From: Tolypeutes matacus
Lineage: Eukaryota > Chordata > Mammalia > Cingulata > Chlamyphoridae
Direction of reading: 5' to 3'
DNA length: 64,000 nt
NCBI GenBank assembly: GCA_026826555.1
Contig: JAKSZT010033094.1
Span: forward strand, 1,045,799 to 1,109,798
This document shows positions 58,193-64,000 of this stretch, one piece after another (position 1 is the first letter of the stretch; each line of letters opens with the position of its first letter). Position numbers and translations under genes: made by a program. Under the pieces are notes generated by a model, which saw nothing but the letters and a program-made list of their open reading frames with translations, was not told the DNA's origin and searched no databases.

Positions 58193-59714
58193 AATGGGTC
58201 AAATGGGACTGTTAAATGCAGCGGCAATTGGGGATTGCCTCTAAATATTATCTTGTTTCAATCCTTTAGGGGCTGTTTTGATTTACATTGTTGTATTGAT
58301 TATTTAAACTGGAAAGAGGTGGGGGTTATAGTCCTTGGGGCTCCATTTGTTAAACAATTTATAAGTGCTAAAGAGTTAATTTTAATTTATTACTCAGTGG
58401 GTCAGAGCGTCCATGTGCATTCTGGGATATTTTAGGGCAATTGGTGTTATGACCATAGGGCATTTTGGTTAAGCAGTCATTCTCATAGTTCTAGTGAGGC
58501 ATACCTGTTTATCCTCTATTTTTTGTTCAGTAACTCTCCTAAGACTATAGAGGGTGTGTTGTTTTATGTTTAATGGGATCATCTGGTATAACTGTAATTT
58601 GAGCCCCATTATTAAGGCCTTAAAGGGTTGCCAGTCAATGCATCTAAGCAGATGTTGAAATTAATTCAGAACTTGTGTTGTAGAGGTGCAAAAGCCCAAC
58701 AGCACCCTTTTATCGCTTTTCCATATAAATTCTTTTAGTAAAGTTTGGATTTCCAGTTGGGTCAAATTGTGGCTCTTTATTTCAGTTTTTTGTCTCCTCT
58801 TACTGTATCCAGGGTTTTAGGTTTTTATTGTTTGTTTGTTTCTGAGTAGACTTCATGTGGTAGATGAAGTGCACTTTCTACCTCAGATTTCTGCTCAGAT
58901 TTATGTTTTTTTTTCCTCCAGAGACCCTCAAATCAATATCATCAGGATTGAGGCCTCCCCCGTGGCCATGGTTGCTTTAAGGACCTCATGTTTTAATTGA
59001 GTTTGAATTAATACCTTTTCTGTACATAGGGCTGCCATGGATGTTTTTACCCTGTAATTCTGAGGATCAGGATCTTTGTTGCAATAGAGGCATAGGCAAG
59101 AGGAGTAGCAACAGAGGTAGTAACATCGTAGTGAACTATCTAGAGATCCATTTGCCATTAGGAGTGGGGATCTCAGAATTTCAAATGTTCAAATGTCTGC
59201 CCTTTAAATAAATAGTGATGGCTATTCCTCCACATGAACAGCCACCCAGTGGGCCCATATATCACACATGGTAAAGTCAGAGTCTTTCCTCTGATCATTC
59301 TATAAAATTGGGCCAACACTAGATTAGAAGCCACCACCAATCATTCACAGGGTAAAAAAGGTCTTTGCTCTGAGCCTAGAATCAATCACAGCTAGACAGC
59401 TAGATTGGGTTGAGCACAGTCCTGGACCACTTTAAGGTAGGCTCCAATGGCACTCTTCTATCCCTAAATGCCAATTAATTATCAAATTTTCCTACTTAGG
59501 TTGGTGCAATCTATAACAGAAGTTTGTTGGCACCCAGCAAATGAAGCACAAAGCAACACAGCTCAAAGCGCAAGCTAGCCAGTAGGCTGCAGAGCTATTT
59601 AGCAAGCCAAAGCAAGAGAAGAAAGACCTTCATTGATGGTGGCCGTTTCTTAGATCACCTGCTTTCTGCACCAATTAAAGCCACCACAAAGAAATAGAAG
59701 GGACTGCCACCCCA

Positions 59715-60039
59715 AATTTGTTTCAGATGTTGAGACTGACAACACCACATATACATAATGAAAGTATAAGATTTATTACTCACATAATGAGGCTTTCTGG
59801 GGAGAGCAGGGCAAGCTTCCCAATTAGGAGAGCATGAAAAAGTGATTGGTTTTGGGTTTTGTGGTTAGAGAGTAGGACCAGGGTGAGGGTTCCAGTGTAC
59901 AGTCAGTGGCTTGGGTGATTCAAACCCTCTCATTGGTGCCAAAGGATGGAGCAACCATGGATTTTAATCAGCTTGCCCAGATGTGAAGCAGAAGGGGAAG
60001 AAATAGGGGTGAGGCTTAAAATATGTCAGCAGTCACACA
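59715..60039 (-). repeat. 5' LTR of the ERV
   Basis: Pairs with 55215-55547. The minus-strand 5' end TGTGTGACTG is at 60039. The left boundary near 59715 is set by where similarity to the other LTR fades. Confidence 0.65.
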
Positions 60040-60355
60040 TCAAAAAATGTAATTGGACTCTACTATACCTACTCAGTACTCTTCATCCATCACTCCAGGT
60101 ACACAAAAACTGTGCTGCAGCTTCCACTCCTTGCTCACTCATTCTACACCATTCAAAACATACTATTTGTGCACCTGCTCTGTCATGCAACTTTCATTCT
60201 TTGCACACACTATTTGCTACTCAACTCTGTTCTATTCAAGATACATCTGTTGCCCAATCACACTGTTCCCCTCGCACACCCACTCTGGGCCATTCACCCA
60301 TCACTACTGTATCCCCACTTTGCTATTTCACTTAAAATCCTTTTGCAAGCAAGAT
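60040..60355. other. CA-rich degenerate sequence flanking the ERV
   Basis: Many CACTATTTG/CACACT-like words, similar in style to 54430-54760 and 61745-62150. It may be a decayed simple repeat. No period is clear. Confidence 0.3.
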
Positions 60356-60370
60356 AAGAAAACATATATA

Positions 60371-60564
60371 GGGAGGCGGCTGTGGCTCAATCAGTGGGGC
60401 TCCCGTTTGCCATATGGGAGGCCCTGGGTTCGGTTCCCGGGGCCTCCTGGTGAGGGCAGAGCCCGCCCGCACGGCGTGGTTGGCTGACTCAGTGAGCACA
60501 AGCAGCAGGGGGGGGATAAATGAATAAATAAAATAAAAAATCTTTGAAAAAAAAAAAAAAGAAA
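60371..60564 (+). mobile_element. DAS-type tRNA-derived SINE
   Basis: Starts GGAGGCGGCTGTGGCTC, with TCAATCAG and GGTTCGGTTCCC boxes, a CpG-rich body and an A tail. The duplication AAGAAAACATATA lies at 60356-60368 and 60565-60577. A plus-strand member of the young group. Confidence 0.94.
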
Positions 60565-60577
60565 AAGAAAACATATA

Positions 60578-61740
60578 AATGGGATCTCTACAAAATTAAA
60601 AAACTTTTGGACCTCAAGGACTTTATCATGAAAGTGAAAGACAACCTATACAATGGGAGAAATTATTTGGAAACCACATATCCAATAAAGGTTTAGTATC
60701 CAGAATATAGAAAGAAATCCTTCAACTTAACAACAAAAAAGAAAAATAACCCAGTTTAAAAATGGGCAAAAGACTTGAATAGGCATCTCTCCAGAGAAGA
60801 CATATAATTGGCCAGGAAGCACTCATTCACCATCAGGGAAATAAAAAACAGCCACACTGAGATGCCATTTCACACCCATTAGAAGGAATGCTATTAAACA
60901 AAACAAAAAAAAAAACCAGGAAACAAGTGTTGGAAAGAATGCAGAGAAATAGGAACACTCATTCATTGTTGGTATCAATGTAAAATGGTGCCACCACTGA
61001 GGAAGACAGTTTAGCGGTTCCTCATAAAGCTAAGTGTAGAAATACCATATCATTTGGTAATTTCACTACTTGGTATATACCAAAAGAATCGAAAGCCGGG
61101 ATTGGAACAGATATTTACACACAGTTGTTCTAGCATTATTCACGATTGCCAAAAGTTGGAGACAACCCAAGTGTCAATGGCTGAAAGGATAAATAAAATG
61201 TGGTATATACATGCAATGGAATATTATTCAACTGTAAAAAGGAAAGAATTCCTGATACTTGGAGCAACATGGATGAGCCTTGAAATTTGATGAGTGAAAT
61301 AAGCCAGACAATAAGTACAAATATTGTATGATCTCACTGATTTGAAACAATTAAAATAGGCAAACTCAGAGTCAGAATCTAGAATATAGGTTACCAGGGG
61401 ATGGGGTGGGGATAGGGAATGAGAAGTTAAGGCATAAAATGTGCAGAGTGCCTATTTGGAATGATGGAAATGTTTTGATATTGGATGGTGGTGATGGTAG
61501 CACAACACTGGGGAAGTAATTAATAGCACTGAAATATATATCTGAATGTGATTAAAAGGGGAAATGTTAGATTGTATATATGGCAACAGAATTTTTAAAA
61601 ATCCATGGAACTACACAAGTATTGACCCCTAATTTAAACAATGGACTATAGTTAATCATGCAATTATAAAAATGTGCTATCATCAATTTTAACAAATGTT
61701 CCACACCACATATGCAAGTTGTTAATAGGGTGGTGTATGC
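60578..61740 (+). mobile_element. L1 ORF2 3' part and tail
   Basis: ORF2 sequence after the RT domain, C-terminal piece at 61054-61290 (LLGIYQKN and WYIHAMEYYSTVKRKE), then the tail with GGAATGATGGAAATGTTTTG. Many stops. Confidence 0.75.
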
Positions 61741-62179
61741 ATGATTGTACTACAAACCCACACCTACTCTAATAAAAAAACATGTATTTTATATCCTCTG
61801 TAAACTATCCCCTACTTTAAAACATTGTACCCTGTCTCTGTGCTATGCATCATGCACATGTTACACAAGCAGGCAGTGCCATCCACCTTCACTTGAGTAC
61901 ATTGAACAATCATTAATTGCACACTCACTGTGAACTATTCAACTTAAACTCCATGCACTCCTGCTGTGTCTTGGTTTGTCTTCATTTGGTTAACTTGAAA
62001 TGTTACATTTGAGATCACTGCATGACTCAGCTTATTTTCACACATACTACTGTCATAGTGTGACTCCACTTTCTCTGTTTACCCCTTAAAACAGTTGAAG
62101 TTCCCTTCTCTGCCTCTCCACCACATGTGGGCTCACTCACTGGAAAACTAGTATGATCCAATAGGTATATATATATATT
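61741..62179. other. Unassigned CA-rich stretch
   Basis: Short words like those at 60040-60355, plus a small TA run at 62168-62178. Nothing else recognised. Confidence 0.35.
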
Positions 62180-64000
62180 TTTATGTCAAAAGACAGGTTT
62201 TATTTTATTTTGTGGCTGAAAAGCATTAACTGATTGATAATTTACTGATAAATTACAGACCCCACTGGGTACCTGCTTGAAAAAGCAAATATTTTAAAGT
62301 TCATCTGAGGTTTTTTATAACCTTATGTTTAAGCTGAAAATCTTTTAAAAATAAAGGGTAACTTTGTTACTTAAAACTTACAGAATGTCCAAAGGTTTGC
62401 ATAGAAATATTAGATGATTTTGCATATGATAAATAACCATGGAACACTTATAAAAATGAGGTAATCTGGTGATAGGAAAGATCTCCAAGATATACTTAAA
62501 AAGTATCAGAATGTTACAGTAAGAGTGCATTTTTTTTTTTTTTTTTTTTTATGATGATAAATGTACTTCATTATTTATGGATGTTTAAGCTCAAACTCTA
62601 GGGTTTTTCAAGCTGGCAAACAATGACAAATTATTTCTTCCATAGAACTATAACCACATGTTCCCAGACAGTATAAATATAAAGTTGAACTAACATTAAT
62701 ACACATCACTATTTTATCAATTACATAATAAAGCATATGATGAAGTATCCAAATACTGTTACACAGCTCAAAAGACATGTAAAATATTAGATGTCTGCTG
62801 AATTCATTAGCAGAAACCTAGTTCTTTTTTTGCAAGAGGTTGGGAAGAGAAGGAAAAAAAATCGCACTTCAAATAAAAATAATAGCTGGTAAACAACTTC
62901 CAAAAGATAAGGAAAAAATTAAAAGAATTCCAGAAACTTTATGATTAAGAATTATTGTAGCTACCATAACAAAGCATCTCTACCTTTTAAAAAGTATTTA
63001 CTAAATTAAAGAGCATATTCTTCATGTTCTGCACAAGATGAAAGCAATGTTTTACTAAATATATTTAATAGCCCCTCCCATTCATTTCTCAGGCCCTCCT
63101 GGTTAAGTTGCACCCCAAAGTGCAAATATTAAATTAACTGTAATGCTTTTTTTTTTTTTTGTCTGGAGACATTAAAGACACGTGTGCTTCTGTACAATGC
63201 AGATTTTCAAAATGGAGCTTTTCTCTAAAATCACAAAATGAGATTTATAGGTAGACATTAAATAATCAACATAAGACTTGGTACAAATCCCAACAAAATT
63301 CAATGGTAGCACAAACCTGATGTATACTGGTGGGAGAATGTAAACATAAAGTGAACAGGCAACTCACCATATAAGGCCGTACTTTCAATGTTTGAAATGA
63401 CTGAAGGAATAAACCACATAAGGTCTAGAGTGTTCATAGTTCCTGGGATTTTAAGTTCTGTACGATACTAAAAATATACAAGTATTGTGCTAGGGATCTT
63501 GGCACCTAATTTTTCAAAATCTCTTATATTGATAAGATCCTGGTATGGGAAGAGATTTAAAGATTTATAACTCAGTACTGCATGATTTCAGGAAAGGTCA
63601 ACTGTTACAAATGATAAGCCCATTTTAAATGCTGACCAGCAAGGATCTTTTGCTAAGTGTCCAAATAGGCTGATTGTAAAGCATAGAGGTTGTAATTCTG
63701 TCAAACTTGTAGCATGGTAAAACTGCTTTTCAATACGCCAGTGGAAGCTTCATTAGTCTTATTCACCAACATGTTGGCTAATATGCATGACAAATTAGGC
63801 CCTCTCTGAAGTTCCACTCTCAAGGCTATAGCATCAGGCACTCCAATTTTATTGTATGCAACAGTTGTTTCTGTGACCATTGGAATCTTTGAAGCACAAC
63901 CACATTTTAGGACAATACTGCTCCAAATACAAAAGTTGCTTGCTGTTAAAAGTTCCATGCCACTTTTGTCTTATGAACTGTACTGCATCTTCATATTTCA
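62180..64000 (-). pseudogene. PTP4A1: PTP4A1 (PRL-1) processed pseudogene, 3' part
   Basis: On the minus strand from the window edge: [20 protein letters not shown], then [12 protein letters not shown] and [12 protein letters not shown] with stop at 63849-63851. This is the C-terminus of the prenylated tyrosine phosphatase PRL-1, including the CCIQ CaaX box. The coding part in the window is open, but R-to-W and R-to-C changes at former CpG codons (QKRR-type to QKWH, YRPKMRLR-type to YCPKMWLC) suggest a pseudogene. About 1.65 kb of 3'UTR follows, with a polyadenylation signal near 62200. No intron appears. The 5' end is outside the window. Confidence 0.88.

Larger units (their letters stand above)
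55215..60039 (-). mobile_element. Decayed endogenous retrovirus, two LTRs and pol, no env seen
   Basis: LTR-like ends at about 55215-55547 and 59715-60039 share order and orientation. Read on the minus strand, each begins TGT(T/G)TGACTG. In between, pol motifs occur in the expected order: reverse transcriptase YIDDI at 57698-57712, RNase H FTDG at 56178-56189 and TDSW at 55987-55998, then an integrase-type DQGTHFT at 55746-55766. Stops and frameshifts are everywhere. No envelope-like stretch is seen between integrase and the 3' LTR. The motif style suggests an ERV-L-like (class III) element. A primer-binding site is not clear. Confidence 0.68.

Noticed and set aside
63701..63958. 85-codon minus-strand open frame
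   Set aside because: It is out of frame with the PTP4A1 C-terminus and spans its 3'UTR.

Overview
This is a piece of mammalian nuclear DNA, most likely from a xenarthran and probably an armadillo. The evidence is the large number of tRNA-derived SINEs of the DAS type. Each has an A box, a B box, a 'CCATATGGGAGGC'-like core and an A-rich tail, and most have clear target-site duplications. They sit among many L1 copies, solo LTRs and processed pseudogenes. Exon-intron structure, CpG depletion and poly(A)-tailed retrocopies rule out a prokaryote. I found no CRISPR array, operon or other bacterial-type system.

The one gene that looks functional is a plus-strand KRAB zinc-finger gene. Its likely CpG-rich promoter and non-coding first exon lie at about 15.6-16.08 kb. 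A roughly 17-kb intron follows. The five coding exons are 33503-33514, 35188-35314 (KRAB-A, exactly 127 bp), 39131-39226 (KRAB-B, 96 bp), 39751-39833 (linker) and 40284-41585 (zinc fingers). All splice sites are GT-AG, the phases match, and the joined frame is open for 539 residues with 12 intact C2H2 fingers. Three degenerate fingers precede the array and several decayed fingers follow the stop. The layout most resembles the ZNF596/ZNF705 group, judged from memory.

Region by region: 0-9.6 kb is an L1 cluster holding an L1 tail with a very long 3'UTR, a second L1 with an RT domain, and a minus-strand HAL1-like element in which ORF1 is joined to the end of ORF2. 9.6-15.6 kb holds an older repeat region, a solo LTR, a possible ERV 3' end and an intact-ended hAT transposon. 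16-33.4 kb is intron 1, with an MZT1 retrocopy and an old L1 nested with a solo LTR, another LTR-like repeat and a CTDP1 retrocopy. 33.5-41.6 kb is the zinc-finger gene, with antisense RIDA and CALM2 retrocopies in intron 2. 41.6-55 kb is decayed finger sequence, L1 pieces, and dimeric SINEs that carry a 25-bp internal tandem repeat. 55.2-60.0 kb is a decayed minus-strand ERV with two LTRs and pol motifs. 60-62 kb is L1 sequence. 62.2-64 kb is the 3' part of a PTP4A1 retrocopy running off the window.

The repeats do not form a pathway. They record successive insertions around and within one KRAB-ZNF gene. The observations best worth following are the SINE with an expandable VNTR, the HAL1-like deletion derivative with tandem 5'UTR monomers, the roughly 139-bp direct repeat flanking an L1 tail, and the zinc-finger gene whose array has been shortened by a stop codon. 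I did not find convincing evidence of a wholly new system.
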